Assembly: GCA_947073645.1 (NCBI GenBank)
Contig: CAMTMK010000012.1
Span: 1 to 63,912 of the forward strand
Direction of reading: 5' to 3'
DNA: 63,912 nucleotides
From: an uncultured bacterium
GTDB taxonomy: Bacteria > Cyanobacteriota > Vampirovibrionia > Gastranaerophilales > Gastranaerophilaceae
Positions 25,081-33,886 of the stretch are shown here, in pieces. The position numbers and the translations under genes are program-made. The notes beneath the pieces were generated by a model that saw only the letters and a list, made by a program, of their open reading frames with translations, ran no database searches and was not told where the DNA came from. The stretch's first letter is position 1; every line of letters begins with the position of its first letter.

Positions 25081-25104
25081 TGTCAGTCGCTAACGCTCCC
25101 GTTT
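25081..25104 (-). repeat. Short dispersed repeat at the end of the rluD-like gene
   Basis: AAACGGGAGC-GTTAGCGACTGACA on the minus strand; its first bases belong to the TAA stop. Confidence 0.5.
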
Positions 25105-26005
25105 AACCTCTCAAATATCTCAAAACTTTATTGATTTTTTCGTCGGGTTCAATTTCCAAACTTATTATTTCATTTCCAAACGGTTTTGTAAAGCTTAAAT
25201 AATATGATTGTAAAACCTGTTCTTCAGTTTTAACTTTTCCTTGTCCCGCACCGTAGAGAGTATCGTTGTATACAGGGTGTTTCAAGTGGCTCATATGAAC
25301 CCTGATTTGATGTGTTCTGCCTGTTATAAGGGTTAATTCAATGTAAGTATGTTCTTTAAAACGCTCAAGAACTTTTACACGTGTAAGGCTTTCTTTACCG
25401 TCTTCTCTGACTGCCATTTTGTGTGGCTGTGAGGGATTTCTTCCAATCGGTAAATTTATTTCAAATTCGTCTTCTTTTATAACACCTTTAACTATTGCGT
25501 GATATTTTTTTGTTAAACTGTGGGCTTTTATTTGATGGCTGAGAAATTCATGAGCTTCATTATTTTTGGCTATCATCAAAAGTCCTGAAGTGTTACGGTC
25601 AAGGCGGTGTAAAATCCCTCTGCGAAATTCGCCGTTAATATCTGATAAATTCCCTCCGAATTTGTATAAAAGGGCGTTTACAAGTGTGTTTTCGCGTTCA
25701 ATTGTTGTCGGATGAGTAAGCATTCCTGACGGTTTGTTTACCACAAGCATATTTTCGTCTTCGTAAACAATATCAAGAGGAATGTTTTGAGGCGGGATAG
25801 TTAAGTCTTCCTGCTCCGGAATTTCAAACTCTATCTTGTCATTTTCTTTAAGTATATATGACGGCTTTTTAGGGGTGTCATTAATTTTTACAGCACCTGA
25901 TTTGATGAAATTTTGAATTTTTGAACGTGACAAATTAGGAGTTATCTCTGCTAAATAACTGTCAATTCTTTTATTTTCGTCATTTTCATCAATAAAAATA
26001 ATCAT
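25103..26005 (-). CDS. RluA/RluD-family pseudouridine synthase
   Basis: 300 residues. An S4 RNA-binding domain covers about 11-70 (LSRSKIQNFIKSGAVKIN). The catalytic motif HRLDRNTSGLL holds the nucleophilic Asp, and RTHQIRVHMSHLKHPVYND is typical of the RluD branch. The exact rRNA target is uncertain. An extended -10 (TGCTATAAT) ends ten bases before the ATG, so the leader would be only a few bases. Confidence 0.93.
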   Translation of the reverse strand: MIIFIDENDENKRIDSYLAEITPNLSRSKIQNFIKSGAVKINDTPKKPSYILKENDKIEFEIPEQEDLTIPPQNIPLDIVYEDENMLVVNKPSGMLTHPTTIERENTLVNALLYKFGGNLSDINGEFRRGILHRLDRNTSGLLMIAKNNEAHEFLSHQIKAHSLTKKYHAIVKGVIKEDEFEINLPIGRNPSQPHKMAVREDGKESLTRVKVLERFKEHTYIELTLITGRTHQIRVHMSHLKHPVYNDTLYGAGQGKVKTEEQVLQSYYLSFTKPFGNEIISLEIEPDEKINKVLRYLRG

Positions 26006-26043
26006 TTCCGTAGTGATTATAGCATAATATTTTGTTACAAAAA

Positions 26044-26080
26044 AGCAATTTTAAAATTATTTTTGTTTTAAATATAATAT
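26044..26080 (+). promoter_or_regulatory. AGCAA-class promoter
   Basis: AGCAA (26044-26048), a 17-base spacer, TTTTAAATATAATATAGGGG. TTTTGTTACAA lies just upstream. The TATAGGGGAAAT end resembles the promoter at 736-770. Confidence 0.5.
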
Positions 26081-26092
26081 AGGGGAAATATT

Positions 26093-27372
26093 ATGATTAA
26101 TGAGTTTGGAAATAATTACGCATATCAGGCTTGGAATTATTATGATAACTATTATAAAAATTAGTATAATAGTTATGCAACAAGTATTTTACCCTTTCGG
26201 GGGGGGGGCATTTAGAGCCTTTCTATACAGGTGATGCTTTTCAATATACTACAAAACCCGATACGGTTAGTGGTGTCACTGAGAAAAAAGAGAAAAAGAC
26301 TGAAAAGCCAAAAAGTGAAAAGATTGAAAAGTCTGAAAAAGGTTTGTCAACAACATCAAAAGTTTTAATAGGCTTAGGTGTTATTGCAGCCGGTGTATTG
26401 GCACTGAAATGTGGAAAAGCTCCTAAAGTTTCACAGACTAAAAAACTTGCAGAAAAAATTACGTTTAAACCTGCACAAACTCTTGAAGAAGCTGCACAAT
26501 TCGGTAAAAACAATCTTGGTATTCAAAACTACAGAGGCTTTGAGGCTGCAGATAAAGAAGTTGTGAATTTTGCTAATGAAGGATTTGTTACTCTGAGTAA
26601 TAAAGTGAGTGGAAATACCAATATGCCTAAGTATTTTGAATTTAGAAACTTTGAAGGTGGTTATGCTGCAACAACAACTGATGGTGGTATTGTTTTAAAT
26701 AAAAATTTCTTCCGAAATATAGATAGTGAACTTGCGGGGCGTTTAAGTGTCTTGGAAAAGCAAGGTGTTTTAATCAGAAACGCGGAAAATCAAATTGGAG
26801 TTTCAGGATTTATTGATGAGGCTTATGCTAAAGATATACTTAAACACATAGAAAGATATAATAAAGGTGAAATTACAACTTTAAAAGACAAAATGTATTT
26901 ATACAATTGGTTTGATGATGCTCTTCAGGTTGGAAGTGCTCCGTTTAATTCTCCTCTTAAATCAATAAAAGCAATATTAAAAAATAATGATGCTGTTGAA
27001 ATATTAAAGAGTAAAGGTATTTTAACAGATATTGCACAAATAGAAAAGCTCTCTACAAAAGAACAAGCTTCTCTGTTTATGAGAATGATTAAGGATGGAA
27101 ATCTTCCTATTTCTATTGGTGAAGGTGCAGGGAAAGGTGTTTCTCCGTTCCATGCAATTTATCATGAAATAGGACATCTGAATGATAATGTTGTTTCAGG
27201 CGGATGGGTAAGTCAGGCTGATGAGCAAATTGCAGGTTTGGTTTCCGGTTATGCAATGACTAAACCTAGAGAATTTATTGCAGAAACATATGCAAAACTA
27301 ATTTCAGGCAAAAAACTTCCTGATGAGGTACTAGAGCTGTATAAGAAATTAAATGGACCTGCAATTATTTAG
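26093..27372 (+). CDS. Zincin-like membrane protein, reading frame interrupted
   Basis: ATG 26093, behind AGGGG, encodes MINEFGNNYAYQAWNYYDNY and stops at TAG 26162. The same frame continues as YNSYATSILPFRGG into a G10 tract. The long frame resumes after the tract (HLEPFYTGDAFQ) and runs to 27372; eleven G would join the two, apart from the TAG. ATG 26175 would join with 9 or 12 G. The body has a helix (TTSKVLIGLGVIAAGVLAL) and a zincin-type site HEIGH (27163-27177), with EFIAE as possible third ligand. It may be phase-variable, decayed, or expressed from an internal TTG at 26344. Confidence 0.7.
26199..26208. repeat. G10 homopolymer in the zincin-like gene
   Basis: Ten G followed by CATTTAGAG, which resembles the flank of the two prepilin tracts although here the G strand is the coding strand. 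Confidence 0.9.
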
Positions 27373-27826
27373 TTTTCTTAATTAAAATCATTACAATCAG
27401 TGCAATTACGCCAACATTTATAAAGATATCCGAGATGTTAAATACAGGGAAGTTTATAAAATTGAGCTGGAAATAATCTCTCACAAAGCCGTAAATAATT
27501 CTTTCGTGAAGATTGCCGGCAATCCCTGCGGATAATAATGCAATGAAAAAACAAGTTTTCAAAGAGATTGATTTCAAGTGATTGATTACGTGCAGTGCAA
27601 GCAATACAAGAGCAATCATTGAAAGGATTATTAGTAATTCTCTTGAATCCTGTAAAATACTGAATGCTGCGCCTGTGTTTTTTACGTAATTAAGTGAAAA
27701 TACAGCATTTGACATATGAAATCCACTTCGAAGATTTTCTACCATTACGTTTGACAGGTATAAATCAGTGAAAATAAAAAACACATAACATACTGCGAAA
27801 TATATAAATTTACTTGCTTTGTTCAT
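27365..27826 (-). CDS. lspA: Lipoprotein signal peptidase (signal peptidase II)
   Basis: A 153-residue protein with four hydrophobic segments. The catalytic Asp pair lies in FVRDYF and FNISDIFINVG, and NTGAAFS is conserved. The usual GN-x-x-DR reads GNLHER here. ATG 27826 (MNKASKF) lies inside the end of the upstream gene; the frame upstream offers only a TTG. Its last eight bases overlap the convergent zincin-like gene. Confidence 0.92.
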   Translation of the reverse strand: MNKASKFIYFAVCYVFFIFTDLYLSNVMVENLRSGFHMSNAVFSLNYVKNTGAAFSILQDSRELLIILSMIALVLLALHVINHLKSISLKTCFFIALLSAGIAGNLHERIIYGFVRDYFQLNFINFPVFNISDIFINVGVIALIVMILIKKTK

Positions 27827-28724
27827 TTTTTTCAACTTTCTTGTTTTCAATTGTTACAAATTTATTTTCAGGAACGACATTCACTCTTGTCATAATAAAA
27901 GCTAAGCCTCTCATATGTATATTTAAGTTCTCACCTTGTTCCTCAGCTTGTGCAAGCCCGACAGAGGCGATTACATATTCATTCACATTATCTGCATTTG
28001 AAACAAAAACTCGTTCTAAAATATTGTCGTTTGAAACTCTGCGGAAATTATCTTCTATTTTTGTCTGTGGATAAATAATTTTTTCTCTGCTGATTGAAGC
28101 AATAGCATTAACGCCTTGGGGAGTATCTAGTTTCAAAGTTGCAGTATAATATTTTTTAGCCCCAATTTGTTTTGGAGCATCTAGTTCAATATTAATATAT
28201 CTTGCTCCGCCATATTTTAAAGTTGATGTTTCATCTAAAACATCTTCTGATTCAATGAGCCAAATTTCGCCATGCTTTTTTAGATGATAAATACATTTTG
28301 ATACAGAATAGAGTTCTCCTATTGTTTCAAAATCGCCAATTTGTTCCTTTGGCGTAGAAACAGCTGTTTCTGTTACCATAACTCTTGCGTAATTATCGGT
28401 AAAGTCAATATTGTTTATTTGTGTTGAGTATGCTATGTCAGGGTATGTTTCCCAGGTATCTTCAACCATTTTCATATATGTATCGTAATTAAATCCGTCA
28501 GAGTTTACAAAATCTTTTGAATAGACAGATTGAAGTCCGACAAGACAATGTTTGTTGGCTTGTTTAATCATTTCTCCAAAAAGAGCTTTGATTTCAGCAT
28601 TTCTTGTTTTGTTAAATTTTTGTTGTTCGATTTTTACTCTCTGTTCTGTTAAAAATCCTGCCTTTGACGGCATCTGAGAAGATAATAATAAAGCTAAAAT
28701 TAAAAATACGGATATCTTTTTCAT
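27810..28724 (-). CDS. Secreted hypothetical protein
   Basis: 304 residues with a signal peptide (MKKISVFLILALLLSSQMPSKA). Two domains are suggested: an NTF2-like segment about 35-150 (KEQIGDFETIGELYSVSKCIYHLKKHGEIW) and a beta-rich rest. No family is certain. A -10 TATAAT ends six bases before the ATG with no Shine-Dalgarno, so it is predicted leaderless. lspA follows, coupled by overlap. Confidence 0.75.
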   Translation of the reverse strand: MKKISVFLILALLLSSQMPSKAGFLTEQRVKIEQQKFNKTRNAEIKALFGEMIKQANKHCLVGLQSVYSKDFVNSDGFNYDTYMKMVEDTWETYPDIAYSTQINNIDFTDNYARVMVTETAVSTPKEQIGDFETIGELYSVSKCIYHLKKHGEIWLIESEDVLDETSTLKYGGARYINIELDAPKQIGAKKYYTATLKLDTPQGVNAIASISREKIIYPQTKIEDNFRRVSNDNILERVFVSNADNVNEYVIASVGLAQAEEQGENLNIHMRGLAFIMTRVNVVPENKFVTIENKKVEKNEQSK

Positions 28725-28730
28725 GATTTT

Positions 28731-28736
28731 ATTATA
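28731..28736 (-). promoter_or_regulatory. -10 element of a leaderless gene
   Basis: TATAAT, then AAAATC, then ATG on the minus strand; the -35 is poor. Confidence 0.55.
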
Positions 28737-28788
28737 TATAAAAAATTTTTTTTATGCTATTATCCTAACAGATTAGGAGAGAAAAAGT

Positions 28789-31263
28789 ATGAAACAAACA
28801 TATTTTCCACAGGAAATAGAAAAGAAATGGCAGAAAATTTGGGAAGAAAACGGTACATTTAAAACTCCCGATGAGAGCGACAAACCTAAATATTATGCTC
28901 TATCAATGCTTCCATATCCATCTGGTAAATTACATATGGGGCATGTTAGAAACTATACGATTACAGACGTTATTGCACGTTTCAAAAAAATGAACGGGTT
29001 TAATGTTTTACATCCTATGGGCTGGGATAGTTTCGGGCTTCCTGCCGAAAACGCTGCTATGAAAAATGGGGCAGAACCTGAAAAATGGACTTTGGAAAAT
29101 ATTGCTTATATGACTAAACAGCTTAAAATGTTAGGTCTTTCTTATGATTGGGACAGAGAAGTTACAACTTGCCTGCCTGATTATTATAAATGGACTCAAT
29201 GGCTGTTTTTACAATTATACAAAAAAGGTCTTGCCTATAAAAAAGATGCTTCTGTTAACTGGTGTAATGACTGCGGTACAGTACTAGCAAACGAACAGGT
29301 TATTGACGGTAAGTGCTGGAGATGCGACAGCGTAGTTGAGAAAAAATATTTGTCACAATGGTTCTTTAAGATTACCGAATATGCGGAAGATTTACTTAAA
29401 GATTTGGATAAGCTTGAAGGCTGGGGCGACAATGTTAAAACAATGCAGGCTAACTGGATTGGAAAGTCAGAAGGTGCAATTTTTAATTTCAAAGTTGTAG
29501 AAAACGATTTGACAGTTCCTGTTTATACAACAAGACCTGATACTGTTCATGGTATTACATACCTTGTTGTTGCGCCTGAATACAAGGATATTGAAGCTTT
29601 GACTACACCTGAAAATAAAGAGGCTGTTGAAGCTTATCGTGCTAATGCGCGTAAAATGACTGAAATCGAAAGACTTTCAAATGACAGAGTAAAAACAGGT
29701 GTTCCTCTTGGAACTCATTGTATAAATCCGTTTACCGGCGAAAAATTCCCGTTATGGACTGCGGATTATGCACTGGCGGAATACGGAACAGGGGCTGTAA
29801 TGGCTGTTCCGACACACGATGCACGTGATTTTGATTTTGCTAAAAAATATAATTTACCAATGAAAGTTGTTATTCAAAATCCTGAAAACCCGTCAGACTG
29901 TAAAGATGCGGTTTATGCTGAAGAAGGTATTCTTGTTAATTCAAATGAGTTTAACGGAATGAAAAATACCGAAGCGAAAAAAGCTATTACACAAAAAGCG
30001 GTTGATGAAGGTTTTGGTGAATTTAAAACACAGTACAGACTGAGAGATTGGTTGATTTCACGTCAGCGTTACTGGGGTGCTCCAATTCCTGTTGTTTATT
30101 GCGAAAAATGCGGTATACAGCCTGTTCCTGAAGAACAATTGCCAGTATTGTTACCAAAAGACGTAGATTTTTCAGTAGTAGGAAAATCTCCTATTACAAC
30201 TTCGAAAACATTTGCAGAAACAACTTGCCCATGCTGCGGCGGAAAAGCAAGACGCGAAACTGATACTATGGATACATTTGTATGCTCAAGCTGGTATTAT
30301 ATGAGATACGCTGATGCTAAAAACGATAAAGCTCCATTTTCTAAAGAGTTAATTAACCATTGGCTTCCTGTAGACCAATATGTAGGCGGTATTGAGCATG
30401 CAATTCTGCACTTATTATATTCAAGATTTTTTACAAAAGCATTGAGAGATTTAGGCTTGCTTGATTTTGACGAACCGTTCAAAAATCTTTTGACTCAAGG
30501 TATGGTTCTTAAAGACGGCGCAAAAATGTCTAAGTCTAAAGGTAACACAGTTGATCCTGATGAAATCTTTGAAAACTACGGAGCTGATACTGCAAGATTA
30601 TTTATCTTGTCAGATTCACCTCCGGCAAGAGATTTTGACTGGTCGGATGCTGGTGTTGAGGGATGCTACAAATTCTTGAACAGAGTTTGGAGATTAATCT
30701 CCTCTAACGCTGAAAATATCAATGTTGATTACGCATTGCCTGCAGCATTAACAAAAGAAAATGATGATTTGGTACGTGTTGTTCACATGGCAATCAAAGG
30801 TATTACTAATGATATTTCAAATGATTTCCAATTCAATACTGTAATCTCTAAATATCGTGAACTTGTTAATGCGATTTATGATTGGCAGGGTAAAAAACCT
30901 TCTCTAAATGATGAGGATAAGGCAGTTTTGAGCTTTGCTATTGTAACGTTAATTAAATTAATGTCACCGGTTGCGGTTCACTTATGTGAAGAAGCTTGGA
31001 CAGAGCTTGGCGGCGAGGGTTCTATTCACTCACAAGAGTGGCCCGTTTGGGATGAAAACCTTGCAAAAGCAAGTTCAATTACTTTAATCGTTCAGATTAA
31101 CGGGAAAGTAAAAGACAAGATTGAGGCTGACGAGGCTTTAAATCAGGATGAACTGAAAGAGCTTGCTCTATCAAGTCCGAAGGTGAAGGAACTTACAGAA
31201 GGTAAAACGATTGTGAAAACGATTGTTGTGCCGAAAAAGTTGGTAAATATAGTAGTAAAATGA
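28789..31263 (+). CDS. leuS: Leucyl-tRNA synthetase
   Basis: An 824-residue class I synthetase. HMGH near residue 50 is the HIGH motif and KMSKS lies near residue 580. A CP1 editing domain occupies about 220-400, and Cys pairs (CNDCGT, CWRCD, CEKCG, CPCCGG) suggest zinc sites. The length is normal for bacteria. TTAGGAGAG precedes the start, and an extended -10 TGCTATTAT lies upstream. Confidence 0.98.
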   Translation: MKQTYFPQEIEKKWQKIWEENGTFKTPDESDKPKYYALSMLPYPSGKLHMGHVRNYTITDVIARFKKMNGFNVLHPMGWDSFGLPAENAAMKNGAEPEKWTLENIAYMTKQLKMLGLSYDWDREVTTCLPDYYKWTQWLFLQLYKKGLAYKKDASVNWCNDCGTVLANEQVIDGKCWRCDSVVEKKYLSQWFFKITEYAEDLLKDLDKLEGWGDNVKTMQANWIGKSEGAIFNFKVVENDLTVPVYTTRPDTVHGITYLVVAPEYKDIEALTTPENKEAVEAYRANARKMTEIERLSNDRVKTGVPLGTHCINPFTGEKFPLWTADYALAEYGTGAVMAVPTHDARDFDFAKKYNLPMKVVIQNPENPSDCKDAVYAEEGILVNSNEFNGMKNTEAKKAITQKAVDEGFGEFKTQYRLRDWLISRQRYWGAPIPVVYCEKCGIQPVPEEQLPVLLPKDVDFSVVGKSPITTSKTFAETTCPCCGGKARRETDTMDTFVCSSWYYMRYADAKNDKAPFSKELINHWLPVDQYVGGIEHAILHLLYSRFFTKALRDLGLLDFDEPFKNLLTQGMVLKDGAKMSKSKGNTVDPDEIFENYGADTARLFILSDSPPARDFDWSDAGVEGCYKFLNRVWRLISSNAENINVDYALPAALTKENDDLVRVVHMAIKGITNDISNDFQFNTVISKYRELVNAIYDWQGKKPSLNDEDKAVLSFAIVTLIKLMSPVAVHLCEEAWTELGGEGSIHSQEWPVWDENLAKASSITLIVQINGKVKDKIEADEALNQDELKELALSSPKVKELTEGKTIVKTIVVPKKLVNIVVK

Positions 31264-31289
31264 AAAAGGAGCATTAGCTCCTTTTTTTT
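31263..31289. terminator. Bidirectional terminator
   Basis: AAAAAGGAGC-ATTA-GCTCCTTTTTTTT, after leuS and the convergent 31288 gene. Confidence 0.9.
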
Positions 31290-31602
31290 ATACTACAAAA
31301 TCTTTGCGGTCTTTTAAATATTCCATTTCAGTGAGTTTGCCAAGGTCTGCTAACTCGTTTTTACAAGCTTTGTTATATTCCATTAAAACATTTTTAATAG
31401 GCATTTTGTATACTGTCATAACTGCGAATGGAAAATCTTTCTTGTTCTCATTAGTATTTTTTACAAGAATTTGAGTTTCATATGGAGTTTCTTTTTTCTG
31501 TTGAATTCCGATAATATTTTTTGTATCAATAGTAGTTGTTATTTTGTCTTTTGGACCCGTATATTGTATGAGACCTGTGAAATTTACAGAGTTTGTTTTC
31601 AT
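31288..31602 (-). CDS. Small lineage-type protein with N-terminal F-x-G motif
   Basis: 104 residues starting MKTNSVNFTGLIQYTG. Soluble, with mixed charge and no Cys except one near residue 80. AAGGAGAAATAT places the start at ATG 31602; the open frame upstream lacks a ribosome site. An AGCAA-class promoter overlaps the divergent murC promoter region. Function unknown. Confidence 0.8.
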   Translation of the reverse strand: MKTNSVNFTGLIQYTGPKDKITTTIDTKNIIGIQQKKETPYETQILVKNTNENKKDFPFAVMTVYKMPIKNVLMEYNKACKNELADLGKLTEMEYLKDRKDFVV

Positions 31603-31618
31603 ATATTTCTCCTTTTTT

Positions 31619-31650
31619 TTTATTAAAATACGAAAATAAATTTTTTTGCT
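31619..31650 (-). promoter_or_regulatory. AGCAA-class promoter
   Basis: AGCAA (31646-31650), a 17-base spacer, TTTTAATAAA on the minus strand; divergent from a TATAAT-containing murC promoter. Confidence 0.45.
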
Positions 31651-31680
31651 ATATAATAAAAAAAGAGAGGGGATGTACAC

Positions 31681-33051
31681 TTGAAAAAGAAGTTTTATTT
31701 TATAGCAATAGGCGGAGTAGGAATGAGCGGTTTAGCAAAATATTTGCTGGAAAACGGCTGTGAAGTTTCGGGCTCTGATATAGTAGACAGCAAATATATT
31801 GATAAATTAAGAAAATTAGGCGCAACTGTATATATTGGTCAAAAGGCTGAAAATGTGCCGGAAGATGCAATTGTGGTTGCAAGTACGGCAATCAGAGAAA
31901 ATAATCCAGAAATGGTTAGAGCAAAAGAATTGGGCTTAAAAATTTATCATCGTTCAGATATTTTGGCGGAAATTTCAAGTTGGGGCAAATTCTTTTTAGG
32001 TTTTTCCGGAACTCACGGAAAAACTACTACAAGCGGACTTTGTTCTTATGTTTTGGAAAAAGCTGGTTTGATGCCGTCTTATGTTGTCGGCGGGCTTTTG
32101 CCTGATATTGGTTTGAATGCTCATTCGCAGGACGGGAAATTTTTCTGTGCGGAGTTGGATGAAAGCGACGGTACAATTGTTAAATATGTTCCCAATATTT
32201 GTGTTGTAAACAATTTAGAAGCTGACCATTTGGATTTTTATAAAGAAGGTTTGAAATCTATTTTGGAAACTTTCGAAAAATTTATTTCTAATATGAGTGA
32301 AGATGCAATTTTGCTTGTGAATAAAGACTGCAAGGGTGCAATGAGTTTGCATAGCCATAAGAGTATTACTTTCGGATTTTCTGATGCGGATTACACTGCA
32401 AAAAATATTGAGTTTAAATCTGACTGTACAACTTTTGATATTTACTATAAAGGTGAATTTTTAACAGATTTGACTATTGTTTTACGCGGTAAACACAATG
32501 TTTATAATGCTTTATCGGTTCTTGCAAGTTTGCATCAGGCAGGTGTTGATGTAGAGAAAGTCAGACCTCATTTCGCAACTTTTTCCGGTATGGGCAGACG
32601 TTTTCAGAAAGTTTGTGAGTTTGACGGTGTGACAGTGTATGATGATTACGCGCACCACCCGACTGAAATTAAGGCAACTCTTTCTTCTGCTGAGGGAATG
32701 GATGACAAACGTATTGTTGCAGTATTCCAACCTCACAGATATACCAGATTGCAAAATCTTTGGAATGAGTTTTTAAATGCGTTCGGCGGGGTTGATAAAG
32801 TCTATGTGACAGATGTTTATGCAGCTTCTGAAGATGAAATTGAAGGTGTAAATGCTGAAAACTTTGTTAAAGAGTTATCCAAAAATGTTGATTGTGAACA
32901 TATTTCAGGCTCAATTAAAGATGTTGCTAAAAAATTATATTCTAAATTAAACGCTGATGATGTTGTAATCGGTTTGGGTGCAGGAACAATTACAAACCTT
33001 GGCAAAGAACTTTTGGCAATAAAAGATGAGGTTGTTGAAGTTGCTCGTTGA
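31681..33051 (+). CDS. murC: UDP-N-acetylmuramate-L-alanine ligase
   Basis: 456 residues; adds L-Ala to UDP-MurNAc. GVGMSGLAKYLL at the N-terminus, ATP loop GTHGKTTTSG, and DDYAHHPTEIKATL. The start is TTG 31681 behind GAGGGG; the nearby ATG at 31672 hits a stop. It begins a murC-murB-ddl-ftsQ-nadE cluster with overlapping genes. Confidence 0.97.
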   Translation: MKKKFYFIAIGGVGMSGLAKYLLENGCEVSGSDIVDSKYIDKLRKLGATVYIGQKAENVPEDAIVVASTAIRENNPEMVRAKELGLKIYHRSDILAEISSWGKFFLGFSGTHGKTTTSGLCSYVLEKAGLMPSYVVGGLLPDIGLNAHSQDGKFFCAELDESDGTIVKYVPNICVVNNLEADHLDFYKEGLKSILETFEKFISNMSEDAILLVNKDCKGAMSLHSHKSITFGFSDADYTAKNIEFKSDCTTFDIYYKGEFLTDLTIVLRGKHNVYNALSVLASLHQAGVDVEKVRPHFATFSGMGRRFQKVCEFDGVTVYDDYAHHPTEIKATLSSAEGMDDKRIVAVFQPHRYTRLQNLWNEFLNAFGGVDKVYVTDVYAASEDEIEGVNAENFVKELSKNVDCEHISGSIKDVAKKLYSKLNADDVVIGLGAGTITNLGKELLAIKDEVVEVAR

Positions 33052-33886
33052 AAATGATTTCGAAATAAAAAAACTTACGTCTTTTAAAATTGGCGGAAAA
33101 GTCGCTAAGATGATTTTTCCTGAAACTGTTGATGAGTTTGTTCAAGCTTTAGAAGAATATCCTCAGGCTTTTGTTGCTGGAAACCTATCTAATACGCTTG
33201 TTTCATCTGACGGATTTAATGGGGCTGTTATTTCAACTTCAAAATTAACAGAAATCAAAATTGATGGAACTAGAGTTCTTGCGGGTGCCGGAGTAAGAGG
33301 TCCGAAGCTTTCTCAAACTGTAGCAGAAGCCGGATTGTCAGGGTTAGAATTTATGATAGGTTTTCCCGGTTCTGTCGGCGGAGAAGTTTATATGAACGCA
33401 GGCGCAAATGGTCAGTGTATTGCAGATGTTTTTAAATCCGCAAAAATTTATTGTTCAGAAAAAGGGTTGATAACATTGACTGATTTGCGATTTGGTTACA
33501 GAACATCGATTTGTCAAAGAGAGAATTATATTGTTCTTGAAGCTGAATTTGAATTAGTTCCGCACGAAGGTGTTAAAGAGAAAATGGATGAAAATCTTGC
33601 TTTCCGCAAGTCTCATCAGCCGTCTTTGGCTTTGCCGAATTGTGGAAGTGTATTTAAAAATCCTGAAGGAAATTCTGCGGGCAGACTTTTGGACGAATGC
33701 GGGGTGAAAGGGCTTGAAGTAGGCGGGGTTAAGGTTTGGGAAAACCACGCAAACTTTATTGTAAACCATAATGACGGAACTTCGCAGGATGTTATAAATC
33801 TTATGCGCGAAATGCAAAAAAGAGTAAAAGAGAAATTTGATATTGAACTTATACCTGAAATAAGGTTTTTAGGAGAAAAATTATGA
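33026..33886 (+). CDS. murB: UDP-N-acetylenolpyruvoylglucosamine reductase
   Basis: 286 residues; FAD/NADPH reductase giving UDP-MurNAc. TSFKIGG at the N-terminus, GFPGSVGGEVYMNAGA, and the catalytic Ser in GSVFKNPEGNSAG, with the final Glu in IPEIRFLG. ATG 33026 lies 26 bases inside murC; nearby TTG codons are possible alternatives because the ribosome site is weak. Confidence 0.96.
   Translation: MRLLKLLVENDFEIKKLTSFKIGGKVAKMIFPETVDEFVQALEEYPQAFVAGNLSNTLVSSDGFNGAVISTSKLTEIKIDGTRVLAGAGVRGPKLSQTVAEAGLSGLEFMIGFPGSVGGEVYMNAGANGQCIADVFKSAKIYCSEKGLITLTDLRFGYRTSICQRENYIVLEAEFELVPHEGVKEKMDENLAFRKSHQPSLALPNCGSVFKNPEGNSAGRLLDECGVKGLEVGGVKVWENHANFIVNHNDGTSQDVINLMREMQKRVKEKFDIELIPEIRFLGEKL

Noticed and set aside
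6861-26208. G tracts as plain assembly errors
   Set aside because: Cannot be excluded for exact length, but three tracts at gene 5' ends with related flanks, one of them in frame, argue for a real feature.
26344-27372. TTG at 26344 as the true start of the zincin-like gene
   Set aside because: No ribosome site; the frame continues upstream to the G tract, and a promoter plus ribosome site lie at 26044-26095. Kept only as a fallback.
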